Source: Mesostigma viride
Lineage: Eukaryota; Streptophyta; Mesostigmatophyceae; Mesostigmatales; Mesostigmataceae
Assembly (NCBI GenBank): GCA_009746045.1
Contig: RPFO01000130.1
Span: 1-64,000 of the forward strand
Length of the DNA: 64,000 nucleotides
Reading direction: 5' to 3'
How positions within the stretch are numbered: the first letter of the stretch is position 1; every line of letters starts with the position of its first letter. Below are positions 12,575-23,704 of this stretch, piece after piece. The translations under genes and the position numbers were made by a program. The notes under the pieces are model-generated. The model saw nothing but the letters and a program-made list of their open reading frames with translations, was not told the DNA's origin and made no database searches.

Positions 12575-13052
12575 GCGTTAACCGTACAGGTAGTCGTACA
12601 AGGTTAAACAATTGGCAAGGTTAAACAATTGACAAGCATAAATCTCGCCCATCGAGGTCTCTTGGGCCGGTCTGAGTCCACTACATATGCGAAAATTAAT
12701 CACGACTCACTAACACAATCTGACAGCAAAAGTTTGGTTATAAAGCAAGTTACCAGCCGACCCTACAGGACCCTAGCATCACAGCCGTTGCAGACAGTTA
12801 CGAATCTTTGCAAGCAAGTCGTATAAAACCTACTATGTAGTAATTTTTTGGGACCACTAACTCATAACCACGGACCCTTGTAAACAACCGGGTCTTTCAA
12901 GGAGAATTTAGGCGAGTGCATGAAACCCTTTGTACAGTCTAATGGATTAGTCAGCCCATGTCGCAGCCTTCCACAATTATGGAGGCCAAGGCATAGCGGC
13001 CCTATCTTTCCTGCATGCGTTAATTAAACAATATTGAGAGAAAACCGAATTT
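12575..13052 (-). repeat. Family L copy 4, inverted and diverged
   Basis: The reverse complement matches the ~600-bp L repeat at 44288, 45861 and 60569: GGTTTTATACGACTT, TTGCAAAGATTCGT, TAGTGAGTCGTGATTAAT and TACCTGTACGGTTAA occur in the same order. It is the most diverged of the four copies and lies directly after family S copy 1. Confidence 0.75.
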
Positions 13053-13356
13053 ACCTGGCTCCTGAAGTTTCACTTGGCAATGATCTGTCATCTACAGAAT
13101 ATTAAGTCCCCTAACACATAATGCGAGTTGACAATCTCCGTAGTTTACCATCATCAATTAATAATTATTTATAATACTAAGGTATTTCTTCCCCGGAAGT
13201 TTTCTGGAGAGCCTATGTGTTGTTTCATTTCATCAAACATTTTATCAAAGGAGTCAATGTGCTATGTAGTATGGTTTGGTTTGATTTTTCTAGCGATCGA
13301 TTATGAGTGTGCGTGCCGGCACTTTTTTTATTATGCACTTCCAATGCTGTCTGCAG

Positions 13357-13510
13357 AGGTTGACAGAGCCGCATTGCTGGCTCTAAAGAATGCAATTACC
13401 AATGCCGGAGCAAGACTGGACACCTGGACGGAAAATGGAAACCTGTGTCAGTTTGCTGGTGTCACTTGCCTTCCCTCCAGCACACGGGTGACAACCTTGA
13501 AACTGACTGG
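13357..13510 (+). CDS. LRR gene exon 1 as seen: LRRNT_2 N-terminal cap
   Basis: Translation gives EVDRAALLALKNAI, then LDTWTENGNLCQFAGVTC and VTTLKLTG. This is the plant LRRNT_2 pattern: an acidic start, ALLALK, a W, and two cysteines around a GVTC motif. The domain caps the hydrophobic end of extracellular LRR arrays. An acceptor CTGTCTGCAG ends at 13356 after a pyrimidine-rich stretch, and a donor GTGAGT follows GG at 13510. The frame stays open upstream to 13128, so an upstream start without the acceptor is possible, but residues before 13357 do not look like a clean signal peptide. The exon leaves in phase 2, which matches the next LRR exon. Confidence 0.8.
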
Positions 13511-14726
13511 GTGAGTAATAATGTGCAGTCCTTTTTTTTTGTTTTTTTCTCTATACATACACTGCTATGCCGGACGGTACTTTCTCTTCTATCTAGATTC
13601 TAGTTAATTCCAGCGCAGCGTGGGCATAGTACTAACGATATGGATTTTTCATCCAATTCTTAGCTAAGAATCCAACCTTGTTGCCCCAGTGCCTGCCTGC
13701 CTGCCTGGAGCCTCTCAGTGAGATTGCTCGATGAGATTATTACCAGTGACACATAGCACGCCGTGACGTGTTAGCGATCGATCATGCCTTCATACTTGAA
13801 AGTGGAAAGAAGGATGGTGATTGACGGCTCTTCCTTCATGGCCAAGCAGAGTTTGTGCAGCATGCAGTGACCAACGACTAGCTTGAGACGTACATCCTGC
13901 TACATATATAGTATTCTTCCGTGGTCCGGCCAGTTAAGTGCACTCGTGCAAATGGATGCGAACGTGTGTTGGATTATTTATGCAATGGCTGGCATATATC
14001 AATCCGTGCAAGCTTGCCGAGCTGGATGCATGGGCACGCAAGTTAGGGTACTGTAACTTAGCAACCCTGCACTAGTGCTAACCAATGAGATGCTGGCTGC
14101 TTCCAGCCAGCTCTATTCCATGGCTAGGACCGATACCGATGCCCACAGGCATGATTGCCTAGCAGCACTCCGTGGACGGTCCTGGACCTACCATGAGGAC
14201 CGGCACATCTGTCATGACTTGTACATAAGTTCAGGGTCCTACATTATGTACCTACAGCTACATAGCGACTACTATTCGGTCATACAACTCGATTAGAGAG
14301 CTCATTAACGTAAAGCTGGCCAGTGAACGCATTTCAGCACATTCTCAGCACATTTTGATGTAGATATAAAGCTACGAAATCTTGCGCCAGCCTGTCGAGC
14401 ACAGACTGTCACCATTTGTGCACCTTTGTGCATATTATGAGGAAGACGCAATCTAGTAACGCGACTACGTTGGTCTGTCATGGCCATGATGTAGGCAGGT
14501 GCCGCGGGATCCACCTTATGTGGTACCTGTGGACAGGAACGGTGGCACGCGGTTCTGGCTAATAAATAATTCCGACTCATGCATGTTGATTATGTAGCAT
14601 GCATTTTTTTTTTCAATCTTGTCTATATCTGATCAGTGACTTGTCAGACCATGAATGCAATAATTAATTACGTCTCAAACGTGTTCCATCAATCTCCACA
14701 CATACTTTCTTTCAGCAAATCTAGTT
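13511..14726 (+). other. Intron 1, first part: no other feature
   Basis: Between the LRRNT exon and the inverted-repeat element. A 9-T run (13532-13540) follows the donor. Short CTGC repeats (GCCTGCCTGCCTGC, about 13690) occur. No exon-like LRR sequence is found. Confidence 0.5.
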
Positions 14727-15323
14727 TATAAATCCGAAGGAGCCCATTTTCGGAAGAACCAAATGTTTGAAGAAAGGACTAAGCCAATGTATTTGGAGAG
14801 GTGCGTGAAGAGCGGGTCCACGTCAGGTGAGACGATTTCCATTGGCGTCTACTAATTGTACGATGGATCTTGGCGAAAAACTCCTGACTCTGCAGCCAAG
14901 ATGGTACGACAAAATTGACGTGTAGTGTAACCCATCCATGTCCACATCCACCGAATATGTGCTAATGCGCAAGCATAGGTCCTGACGAAGCCAGCGGTGA
15001 GCTGGTGACTGCCTGACTTGTGAGTCGTGACCCTGGCATCCACCCACTGAGTTTATACTTATTCGCAAGCATAAGGCCTAAGTCCTGGCGACGCGTGCGA
15101 TGAATGTGCGCAGAGTCAAGAGTTTTGTGCCAAGATCCTGTTGTTGTCGTACCATCTTGGCAGAAGAGTTGGGAGTTTTGCGTCTTTAAGAGATTCATCG
15201 TCCAATCAGAAGACGCCAATGGAAATCGTTGAGATGTGCCGGCACTTCACGCACCTCTCCAACACATGGCTTCGCCCTTTCCTGATGGTTCAGACTTCCG
15301 AAAATGGGCTCCGACGACCGTAT
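14727..15323. mobile_element. Long inverted-repeat (foldback/MITE-like) element
   Basis: Left arm 14737-14930 and right arm about 15100-15318 are imperfect reverse complements. GGAGCCCATTTTCGGAAG, GGAGAGGTGCGTGAAG, CGATTTCCATTGGCGTCT and CCAAGATGGTACGACAA occur in the left arm, and their complements occur in reverse order in the right arm. About 150 bp lie between the arms. No transposase is present. The ends and any target duplication are not clear. Confidence 0.75.
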
Positions 15324-15665
15324 TAACATGAAAGTTAGCATGCACATTACTTGATAATAATATACTGTACTTACGTGTACAGTATATGTATGTACATATA
15401 ATATCGACACTACTACTATCAATCAGGGAGTAATATCATATACTACTCTGTATATACTGACACACTTGTAGAATTATTGCATTAGCCACCATTGGTCCGA
15501 CAAGATCATATACATACCCTGGTGGTGATGCTCATCCATAGCCGTGCATGGTGCTGTGGGCTGAAGTGATAGTGTGATACCATGCAACGGAGGTTGTATC
15601 GTGCTTTACAACTCAGTGACATTGTTAGGGGATCGCCTAGTAGCGGCGGCGGTTTGTGAACTTAA

Positions 15666-15750
15666 GTGCCCAGGCTAGTTCGGCGTTAGGCGTAGCAGGT
15701 GCCCAGCTAGTTCGGCGTTAGGCGTAGCAGGCAGCTAGTTCGGCGTAGCG
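15666..15750 (+). repeat. Three short tandem repeats
   Basis: The block CAGCTAGTTCGGCGTTAGGC plus GTAGCAGGTGCC is repeated about 2.7 times with small indels. Beyond this, 15324-16192 holds nothing that I recognise. Confidence 0.75.
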
Positions 15751-16192
15751 CTGCACACTTTAGCAATGGCAATTATAAATGTGCTGGTCCGCCCGTATGT
15801 AGGCAGGCCTGCACGGACATATCGTATGGAGTTATGGCACCGAACTTATACTGAGATACCCTGTACATATTTATCACATCACTCGGGCAAAGCACTCGTG
15901 AGCCGTAAATTGTTACATGTATGTATGGTCGTAGAAATAACGACTATTGTCCCAGTTGATTGAAAATGAGCCAGTATCCTTCCGGCCTAAAATATGACTA
16001 AGGTGATCTCATAAAAATAAGCACGACATGCCTTGTCCTTTATGTAATGTTAGCAAGGGAATTCTGAATTAGTGCCTCATAAGTTGATTTTAAACTACTG
16101 TATGTAAGTGACGACCATTGGGCACAAACGGGCTGATAAACTGAATGTGGCCTACCGCCCGACACCCCCCATGCACATAGTCTTACATATCT

Positions 16193-16745
16193 GTTGAGCT
16201 TCGCTCATTTTAGATATGATGCGTGGACGGGCTCAAAAGGGACCGGCCTGCCGTCTACAGGTAGTGTAATACTAGCGCTTGTCACGCGGGTATTGCACCG
16301 GCCGGCCTTTTTGTGCCTGCGCGCTGAGTGTGGTTCCGAAGTGCAGGCTTCTAACGTACGTCACTAGACCTTGTACCTGCGCCAGCTGTCAGGCGTGGCG
16401 CAACTGTGATGGGCAGTCAGTACTTAGAGTGAAGTAGGGAACGTACCAAGTCCAAGCCTCTTTTCAGCTCCCACCCACCTGGCACCCACCCACCCACCCA
16501 CGCTGCTTTAGAAGACCTGGGCAACACCTTGTGTTCGAGTATGCTGGGCCCCAAGCATGGTGCTACAATAACCAACTTGATAGTGATGTGCACTGAGTTT
16601 GAAGGTGTGGTATCCTAGGCTGTACGTATATGTAATAAAGCCTTAGTAGCACACACAGATGTAAAATAAATGTTTCTCTTGGTGCAGGAAGGAACTTTAA
16701 GTAATGGACCCAAAACAAGAAACGTATATAGTAACAACGTACATA
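16193..16745 (+). mobile_element. Family S copy 2
   Basis: It has the full 5' end (GTTGAGCTTCGCTCATTTT) and the full 3' end (AATAAATGTTTCTCTTGGTG, then AAAACAAGAAACGTATATAG). It lacks the middle block of the 55544 copy and has a short CCCACC tract at about 16481-16500 at the same point where copy 3 carries its CCCA microsatellite. Confidence 0.75.
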
Positions 16746-17245
16746 CCGCCAGACACTGGTCAGTGCCTCTGTGTGCTCAAAACTAAGCTGAGGGGAGCCT
16801 TAAGCGTAAATAAAATTGACATATCCGAATCAGTGGAAAAAGGTCTGGTCAGTGCATGTGCTTGGGCAGCAGATTGGTGGGTCTGGAAGTCGTACTTGCT
16901 CTGAGCAAGTTTCCCCATGCATTGTCATCAGCCACAAACTTGCTGGTTTCTCCTTGTTTTCTCGGTGGGGCACTCCTTAGTCAACCTAGGTGGGAAGGAT
17001 GCTGGGAAGTGTCTATGTAAGGTGGGCGTGTGCTATGGGTTAAGGATTTGAGACCACAGCCTTAACAAGCATGGTACATACCCACAGCCTCAAAGCACCA
17101 AAATAGTTGGATGTTATTCCCAGAACCTACAGGTAACATCTGCCGTCCGACTTAAGTCAAAGCTTTGCAATGCCAACCTTGGGTTTGTGTGCCGGTTGTT
17201 GGGTCGGGGCACGGGGCTTGTCCTTAATTATTTGTGCACGTGCAG

Positions 17246-17305
17246 GTTTGGCTTATCGGGGACAATCGTCAGTGAGCTGGGTTCTTTATCAGACCTAACT
17301 CGATT
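17246..17305 (+). CDS. LRR exon 2 (60 nt)
   Basis: Acceptor TGCAG precedes 17246 and donor GTAAGT follows 17305. The frame reads FGLSGTIVSELGSLSDLTR. With LKLTG from exon 1 this completes the first full LRR, which explains the shorter length. It has I-V where the others have I-P, and a serine in place of the usual H, N or P before E-L-G. Confidence 0.8.
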
Positions 17306-17820
17306 GTAAGTGACAGTTCTCTTACGTGGCAACATTTGTTATTTTATTATCCTTGCCCTTAGTAGTTGTGCTTGGTGCAGTAATTTTTAGCCACAGTTAC
17401 AGTATTTTTCTGCTCTACCCCCCCCATGTTGCTGCACTGATATCAAGGAGCACGGCAGACCCCACCTTCAATGGCGACATATGGTACATAGTCCACTGTG
17501 TCAGCCAGGGCAATACCAACAAGGGCGAGGAATATTCTCTTCTGCCAGACCTGTCGCCTGTATTATGTGCAAGCACTCGTCCTTCTATACTGTGCATGCA
17601 CATGTCTCTCAGTACTAGGAGAAGCGGCGAGCAACTTAGAGGAGGCGCCGGTTTCAGCGATGACTGGCAGCCCTAAAATCTACGTCTGACCGGCAGGATT
17701 GCGACACCCAAAGAAGAGCCTGCGAAGAGGACTTCCACCTTTCCCTGGCAATGCACCAAGTTCATAGTATATACAACATATCAATTCACCTAGGAACACT
17801 GCGCTAGTAGTGGTGAGCAC
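17306..17820 (+). other. Intron sequence, nothing recognised
   Basis: The frame at 17326-17676 (116 codons) begins with a hydrophobic stretch but sits directly after the exon 2 donor and overlaps antisense frames. I do not consider it a gene. Confidence 0.45.
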
Positions 17821-17824
17821 TGGT

Positions 17825-18900
17825 CATAGGTATTTCATTGCGGCCACCACCCAGCAGGCTGTAGTCCCCCTCGTCCATGCGCTCCAGGTCCCAGTCCTCC
17901 CCAGAGATCCACCACCCCCACGCTTCGCACCGGGTTGCCAGCTGGGCACAATCGACCCCAGGCAGGTCCCTGTAGACCACCCCACCGCCGGAGCTGCTCG
18001 CGTCACTAGCGACGACCCGGTCAGAAAGGGGCCGGGCGCTGACAGCCTTTAAAAATGTGGCCAAGGTCGATCGCCGCCTGAAGCTCCTGGCGCCCCCCCC
18101 CAGGGAGCCGCCAGCTGCGCCCAGGCAGGGAGGCGTTAATGGCTGCGAGCAGCCGATACGTCTCAGACCACAATGAGAGCATGGGGCCGCGAAGAAGATG
18201 CATCCACACTGGGCACTTCCCAAGCACAGAACTAAGTTCGCGGTAGTATGTAAATCCGCGATCCAAGATTCTATGAGTAGCGGTGATAACCGCCACCACA
18301 CACTCAGGAATTATTATTTGGCACGACGTCGCCATCTCTCTGGTGAATGACAACCGCCGCCTGCACACTAGTCGGTTCTGCTGTCGCCCGTACCACCTTG
18401 TCAGACTTCTGCACCAGCTCAACCGCGGTGTAGGCAGCCTGAACACGATTTAGCTGCTGATTAACTCCATCCACCGAAGCACAGTGGGTGAAATGGAGAT
18501 CATCGATCGTCACGGCATGCATACCTTCCAGATCCTGCCGAGATTCGAAACAGGGCGAGGGCGACAGGGCCCAGCAGGGTCCTCCTCCAGCCAAAACCGG
18601 ACAGCTAGTCTGCCCCGCCTCATCAGCATCCGCCACCAAAATCAGAGCTGACATGTCGATGCTCAGGCCACGACTAGCCTCCAGCGGGGGCTTGGGGCAC
18701 ACAGTTAGGCGGGGGCTTGCCCAGGGCCACAGTGGTACAGCACAGGCTGGTGCACGCACTGGGCCACAGCGAAGGCCAGCTTGTTTCCAATTGGCCAGCA
18801 CAACATCCACGGCCACACCTGCCGATGGGGCCCACTAAGGCCAACAAGATCTGACCACACCGCGGCATCCACGCACAGTACCGCCGGCGGCCGTGATAAG
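17825..18900 (-). pseudogene. DIRS/Ngaro-like RT-RNase H fragment (copy D1)
   Basis: Minus-strand frames give, in order, part of a reverse transcriptase (MLCWPIGNKLA near 18790, then HAVTIDDLHF near 18510 with the paired aspartates of the catalytic box) and an RNase H start (RVVASDASSSGGGVVYRDL near 18000). These parts lie in different frames and are truncated on both sides. They align closely with the same region of copy D3 at 47.9-48.9 kb. No gag or recombinase is present. The element lies in the intron between LRR exons 2 and 3, antisense to the gene. Confidence 0.8.
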
Positions 18901-18901
18901 C

Positions 18902-19322
18902 TCACGTGAACGTGACGCGGAATTGATACCGGCGAGTGGTTTTCGCCGGATAAATAGTGACGGACCTAATTGCCAAGTGGCAAAAGGGTTCCGTCACTAT
19001 TTATAATAAATAAGACCTCGTAAGTCGGGGGTTCGAATCCCTGTGGTGACACGGGTATTTCCGAATACCGGAAGGAATTGATACCAGAAGGCCAAATGAA
19101 AGCGCCAGAAGGGAAAATATGCCCGGTTGGAATATCGTTTAAGGCGAGATTCGGTACTGCAGTAGGCATCAGCGGTACGATAGATATCGGCCCCCACACT
19201 ACGACGTTTTAGTTATTATAAATAGTGACGGATTCCTTTTGCCACTTGGCAATTAGATCCGTCACTATTTATCCGGCGAAAACCACTCGCCGGTATCAAT
19301 GCCGCGTCAAGTTCACGTGAAC
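18902..19322. mobile_element. Foldback element M with tRNA-like core
   Basis: Terminal inverted repeats of about 105 bp (18902-19007 and 19213-19322) share CACGTGAAC, GACGCGG, ATTGATACCGGCGAG and GGTTTTCGCCGGATAAATAG. Each arm also contains its own hairpin, in which AAATAGTGACGG pairs with CCGTCACTATTT around an inner TTGCC/GGCAA stem. The core at 19007-19055 contains GGGGTTCGAATCCCTG, a T-arm-like sequence, followed by GGTGAC, which can pair with GTCAC upstream. That resembles the 3' half of a tRNA, but no D-arm is convincing. Confidence 0.75.
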
Positions 19323-20440
19323 TTAAGGGGAGGGTCCCATGTAAATGTATCAATTAAACTGAAGCCCCCTGATAACTACAGAAATGCAACTGACAACCAC
19401 GGAATGATGTTAATTGCATGGGGACCATAAACATGATGTTTGGGCATGCATACCACCACTTGTTGGGGGTACTACCCCCAGCCATACACCGGCTATGTGC
19501 TAAAAATAGAGAACCAGTTGCATGCCAAAAGCACAACCCATATAAAAATGTCATGGGACATGGTTTCTACCTAATTGGATCAACAAAATCAGCACATCCC
19601 TTCATGTTATTAATTTTTGACCAAAAAATACGCTTTTTTAGGGGGGGCGTCCCCATACACACTCATAACACATCAATTAGGCCTGAAAAGCACAAGTCAA
19701 ATTCTGTCATGACCATAGAAGGCACTGTCAAAGTTTGGTGGCATTCTGAGCTCAGATGTAGCAGTTATTAATTTTGGCAGTTGGCCACCTGTGCAGACGC
19801 TAAGGAAGGCATTAGTGAGTATTAAGGCACACTAACACTTCCTATGCCATCCAAAAGGCTCCTGACCATGCCCCATTCGACCACAATGTACAAGGAGGTG
19901 GCTGGGCACGTCATGTGCCCTTGCCTTACCCCGACACGGGCAACCTGTTGCGTGTGTGCACTTGTAACAATGAAGCAGGTAGCTCTACATGCCTAGCCAA
20001 CACTTCTAAAGCATATTCCAGGTTTATGGTGTGGGCATCATCCCAAAGCCAAGCTCAAACACACCCTAGAAAGCCATATCCACTAATTGCCCAACAAGGG
20101 TAACAACAGACAGTCCACAGAGAAAGCAGAATTATCATACATGCTGCTTGCCAAGGCTTCTTACCATGGTTACCTTGCCTTGCTAGCATATGAATTAGGG
20201 CTCTCCCATTTAAGTGGGAGAAAGGCCAACAAGACAACGATAACCCCTACCTACGTGCAGTTCCACCCATGCAGTATGCTCCTCAGAAAAACCACTGCCA
20301 CCTTTCTTTCCAGCGCAATTGTTTGCCAAGAAACAAACTCAAGCTTGTGAGCCTCTAACCACAATGAAGTCTCTGCTGAGAAAGGCCGCGTCAATATTCA
20401 CACAAAACTGAGTGCTGTTAGCAATCTCCTTCCAAGAAAC

Positions 20441-21829
20441 AGCCTGGTGAGTCCCCTTTGCACCTTGTGCTGGTAGACTTCATCAAAGCCTTCGATTCGG
20501 TTTTCTGGCCTGCGCTTTGGGACATCCTCGAGTTGTTCCGGATCCCCCGCCCCCTGATTGCTGTCATCCGCAACCTGTATGAAGGGTCCACCACTTAGGT
20601 GCGCACTTCTTACGGGACCACGCCCCCATGCCCTTTACAGAAGGGTGTGTGGCAGGGCTGCGTGCTGTCGCCCTACCTGTTCATTATTGTTGTCGAATAC
20701 GTAATGATTCAGGCGCGCAAGCGATTTGCCCGCATCGTGGGCAGGGAACCAGGAGTGCAGGTTGCTAACAAATTCTGGCATGGCGGTGCGGACACGGAGA
20801 TGCGGCTAGCAGACATCATTTATGCAGACGACACCACCCTCTTCGAGGACACTGAGCACGTGCAGACATGGCTTGACTGCCTGGCTCTCGAGGCCCGTGC
20901 AGTGGGGCTTGAGGTCAGCAAGAAGACAGAGGCCCTGGCGGTTGGGCTCACCAACTCACCGCCGCCCCTCTATCTCCTAGACGGCTCTCGAGTCCTGTAT
21001 CGGGACCGCGTTAAGCTGCTGGGCAGCCTGCTCCCGAGCTGCGAGGTTGATGTGGACCATCGCATCTCCCTCGCCTGGCACGCTTTACGCCAGTACCGGG
21101 CCCTGTGGCGCAAGCCCCTGGGCAAGATCGAGAAACAGGACCTGTTCAAGGTCCTCGTCCTTCCTGTTCTCACGTATGGCGCCGAGACGTGGACCCTCAC
21201 CGCCGACCTGGCCCGCAAGCTGGACGGCGCGGTCACCAGCATGCTGCGTTCCATTTTCAGAGTAGGATATGCTGCTCATGTCCGCAATGAGGACCTGTAC
21301 CAGGGCATGCCCTATATCACCAGCACCAGGCAACGCCGCCTGCAGCTAGTAGGGCACCTAGCTCGCACCAACCAGGTAGACACCTCACGTGGCCCCCGCA
21401 GGACTGCGACCAGCCCAGCCTGGCCGGCACCTCCTGACGTGGGCTGGGCCCAGTGATGTTAGACGCCGCAAGGCCCGCACCTTCAAAGAACAGCTAGTAG
21501 AGGACATGGGGGGCCTAGGCCTCTCCGTGATTTGGAAGAAGATGATGGACAAGGCCAAGTGGGCCCAGGTCATAGAGGACAACGAGCCCCCCCCAGTGGG
21601 GAAGCGCCCGCGTGTGCAATCCCGCGGGAGGCACGCCAGATAGCTCCCCCTAGGGCAGCGTGCGGCTGCCTAGATAGATGTTGTAGTTAGAATGCTGTTA
21701 GATAGATGTAGTATGTAGCTGTAGATAGATTAGACCGGTAGGAATGTTTGCACCCATCCATCCATCCATCGGGGTTAATGCTCCGTGACTCCCCAACGGG
21801 AGCACGAGTCTAATTAATTAATTAATTAA
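20441..21829 (+). mobile_element. 5'-truncated LINE with 11-bp target duplication
   Basis: The element is flanked by TTCCAAGAAAC at 20430-20440 and again at 21830-21840. Its 3' end is a short TAAT repeat (about 21811-21830), as many LINEs end in a simple repeat. Family R copy 1 has the same target once (7387-7397), which shows the empty site. Only the C-terminal half of the RT and the tail remain; truncation at the 5' end is usual for target-primed reverse transcription. Confidence 0.85.
20461..21646 (+). pseudogene. LINE reverse transcriptase, C-terminal part
   Basis: The frame from 20461 starts with HLVLVDFIKAFDSV, the RT block that holds the first catalytic Asp. A TAG at 20596 interrupts it. 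The frame resumes with KGVWQGCVLSPYLF and IIYADDTTLF (the YADD catalytic box near 20820). The LINE thumb and tail segments follow, with VLTYGAETWTLT near 21170 and RRRLQLVGHLART near 21350. The first frame ends at 21456. The tail continues in another frame (RRRKARTFKEQLVEDMGGLG) to 21643, so there is a frameshift near 21430. No endonuclease or ORF1 is present. It is a dead copy. Confidence 0.9.
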
Positions 21830-22594
21830 TTCCAAGAAACCACTCGGCAAATCCCTGACAACTTGACGATATGCCACGGTCACGCTTTGACACGTCCCAG
21901 CCATGCAACGTACATAAAAACCACTGAAAGGTGCCAGGAATCTGGCGATGCGCAGCACGGAATGGCATTATACCTGGCGCTAACTGCACGGAAAGAAGCT
22001 GAAAACTTGCGTTGATAACCCATACAGGAAGCGAAACATTCATAGGGTCACGTTGATCACACGATCGTACCATTACCGGAATTGTCCTTCGCCCAGTGGC
22101 GCAAGAAAGAACAACCTTCCATGGAATAATAAGACGCGCATCCCGCGAGCCTGGAGAGTGTCTTACCGATCATGACGGAAATCTTGCCGAAACCCAGAAA
22201 ATTTTTTAAAGCTTTACCAATAACAATTTAAACGCATCCTTGACGCTAGGTAAAGCCCATAAAACCTGACAATCACCGCCGCCAGCGTGCATTCTAATTT
22301 ATTCCTCTCGACGAAAACATCAGATTGGACCCCCGTGGCGATGGTCATCAATAAAATCATCGACACTGCAAAAAACGCGAACTCGGCTACGAAGTAGTAT
22401 CATTTACTCATCGTCTTTAAGATTTGCTCAGTTTCTCTGCATTCCGCGAGCTATCTTTTTCTACTCTGCCTGAAAGCACGTCGCCATGGCCAGCTCCGGT
22501 AGGGGTGCGCGCACCGTGCACCACTTTTTCACGGTGCGGACGGGTACCGCGAATTTTTCGGCGCCAAAATATTCGCGCCGGGACCGTCCCCTTA

Positions 22595-22690
22595 ACGCGG
22601 AATAGATACCGGCGAGTGGTTTTCGCCGGATAAATAGTGACGGACCTAATTGCCAAGTGGCAAAAGGGTTCCGTCACTATTTATAATAAC
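22595..22690 (+). mobile_element. Single arm of foldback element M
   Basis: CGCGGAATAGATACCGGCGA followed by the GTCACTATTT hairpin matches the left arm of the complete M element at 18912-19007. The tRNA-like core and the second arm are missing. It abuts the right end of family R copy 2, so M arms flank that element on both sides. Confidence 0.8.
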
Positions 22691-23145
22691 TCTCATCAGC
22701 CAGGATTTGATTGAAAATTTCCCACGTCGTTCTTATGTATACCGAAAAATGTAAGTTTGCCAAGCGAGCATTCATACGTCCGTGTAATTTTCAGGTGTTT
22801 GGGTCAAGTTTACACGTATGTATTATTTTGGCCAGCAAAATGACATCAAGTACACCCACAATCCACATCGAAACATTTGAGATGGACCCTCACCTAGTCG
22901 CTACACGCGGTTGAAAAAAGTTAACCCAGTCCATCAAAGAGGACTGAGTTGGGACAGACAACGAGTTAATACAGCGATTTGCTTCTTTAGTCAGCAGCTC
23001 CCCATTTGTTAGGTTTTTCTGTGGGCTCGGACGTAACCCCCGCACTGGCTGGCTGGCGGATTTAGAGGCATGCTTTTCCTGTTGCTCAGCCCCTGGTTGG
23101 CACATTCCTATGTGATGCTTGGCTTGCCATTTCTGTCCTTCACAG
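22691..23145 (+). other. Intron; R end fragment and conserved exon-unit leader
   Basis: At 22881-22897 GGACCCTCACCTA resembles an inverted end of family R. From about 22978 the sequence (TTTAGTCAGCAGCTCC, GGGCTCGGA, GAGGCATGCTTTT) matches the intron leader found before every class A LRR exon, so the duplicated unit starts here. Confidence 0.55.
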
Positions 23146-23217
23146 GGACCTTAACAACAACCAGTTAAGCGGCACCATTCCACGGGAGCTGGGGTCTTTG
23201 TCCTCCTTGACACGTCT
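23146..23217 (+). CDS. LRR exon 3 (72 nt)
   Basis: Starts after TTCACAG and ends before GTAAGC. It reads DLNNNQLSGTIPRELGSLSS, then LTRL across the junction. It has the leader of class A exons and all key consensus Leu, Asn, Gly and Pro residues. Confidence 0.85.
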
Positions 23218-23399
23218 GTAAGCCTCAAAGTGCTTGTTTTGAGGCCTGTAAGTTGTCCTCCTTGCATTATGCGTGAGCCTCCAGGTGCTTGTTTGCATGT
23301 GCTCTTGTCGCTTTCCTTTTTGGTTGTGTAACTTGCCTTTGCCTGCTGAAGCCCACAACTGCCGGCACTGAAGCTGTCTGATTTGTACGCTTGTAATTA

Positions 23400-23704
23400 T
23401 ATCTTGTTGGCTCCCTTCCTTAGCACAGCGACTCACTTCGTTGCTACATCGATTCGGTTCGTTAGCACAGCGACTCACTTCCTTTGTACAGCGACTCACT
23501 TTGTTAGTCAGCGGCTCAACTTCCTTGGTACTGTAAAGCGACTTACTTTGGTAGTATAGCGCTTCACTTCGTTTGTACAGCGCTTCACTTCGTTTGTACA
23601 GCGCTTCACTTCGTTAGTAGAGCGATTTAATGCGTTAGTACCGGAGCTCACTTTGTTTGTACAGCGAGTCACTTCGTTAGTACAGCGCTTCACTTCGTTT
23701 GTAC
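23400..23704 (+). repeat. 21-nt intron minisatellite, block 1
   Basis: Units like CAGCGCTTCACTTCGTTTGTA in about 14 copies with point changes. Since 21 is a multiple of 3, the minus strand reads CTNEVKR-type repeats without stops; this is not a gene. hAT element 3 is inserted in this array, and the array resumes at 25401. Confidence 0.9.

Larger units (their letters stand above)
19326..22592 (+). mobile_element. Family R copy 2, interrupted by a LINE
   Basis: The left end AGGGGAGGGTCCCATG starts at 19326 after TA; the right end GGGACCGTCCCCT finishes at 22592 before TA. The reverse complement of the right end, AGGGGACGGTCCC, matches the left end with one mismatch. Blocks 19771-20440 and 21830-22592 align with 6680-7398 and 7387-8184 of copy 1. 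The interval between them is the LINE. No transposase is visible. Confidence 0.7.

Noticed and set aside
17326-17676. Small membrane protein after exon 2
   Set aside because: Starts inside the intron just after a donor site; the hydrophobic start is short and nothing else supports it.
19007-19055. A tRNA gene
   Set aside because: Only a T-arm-like sequence and a possible acceptor pairing are present; no credible D-arm or anticodon arm, and it lies in a foldback element.
23140-23693. Minus-strand frames with repeated CTNEVKR-like units
   Set aside because: Produced by a 21-nt intron minisatellite and antisense to an LRR exon.
23400-23704. CRISPR array
   Set aside because: Units are contiguous and diverged with no unique spacers, and the DNA is eukaryotic.
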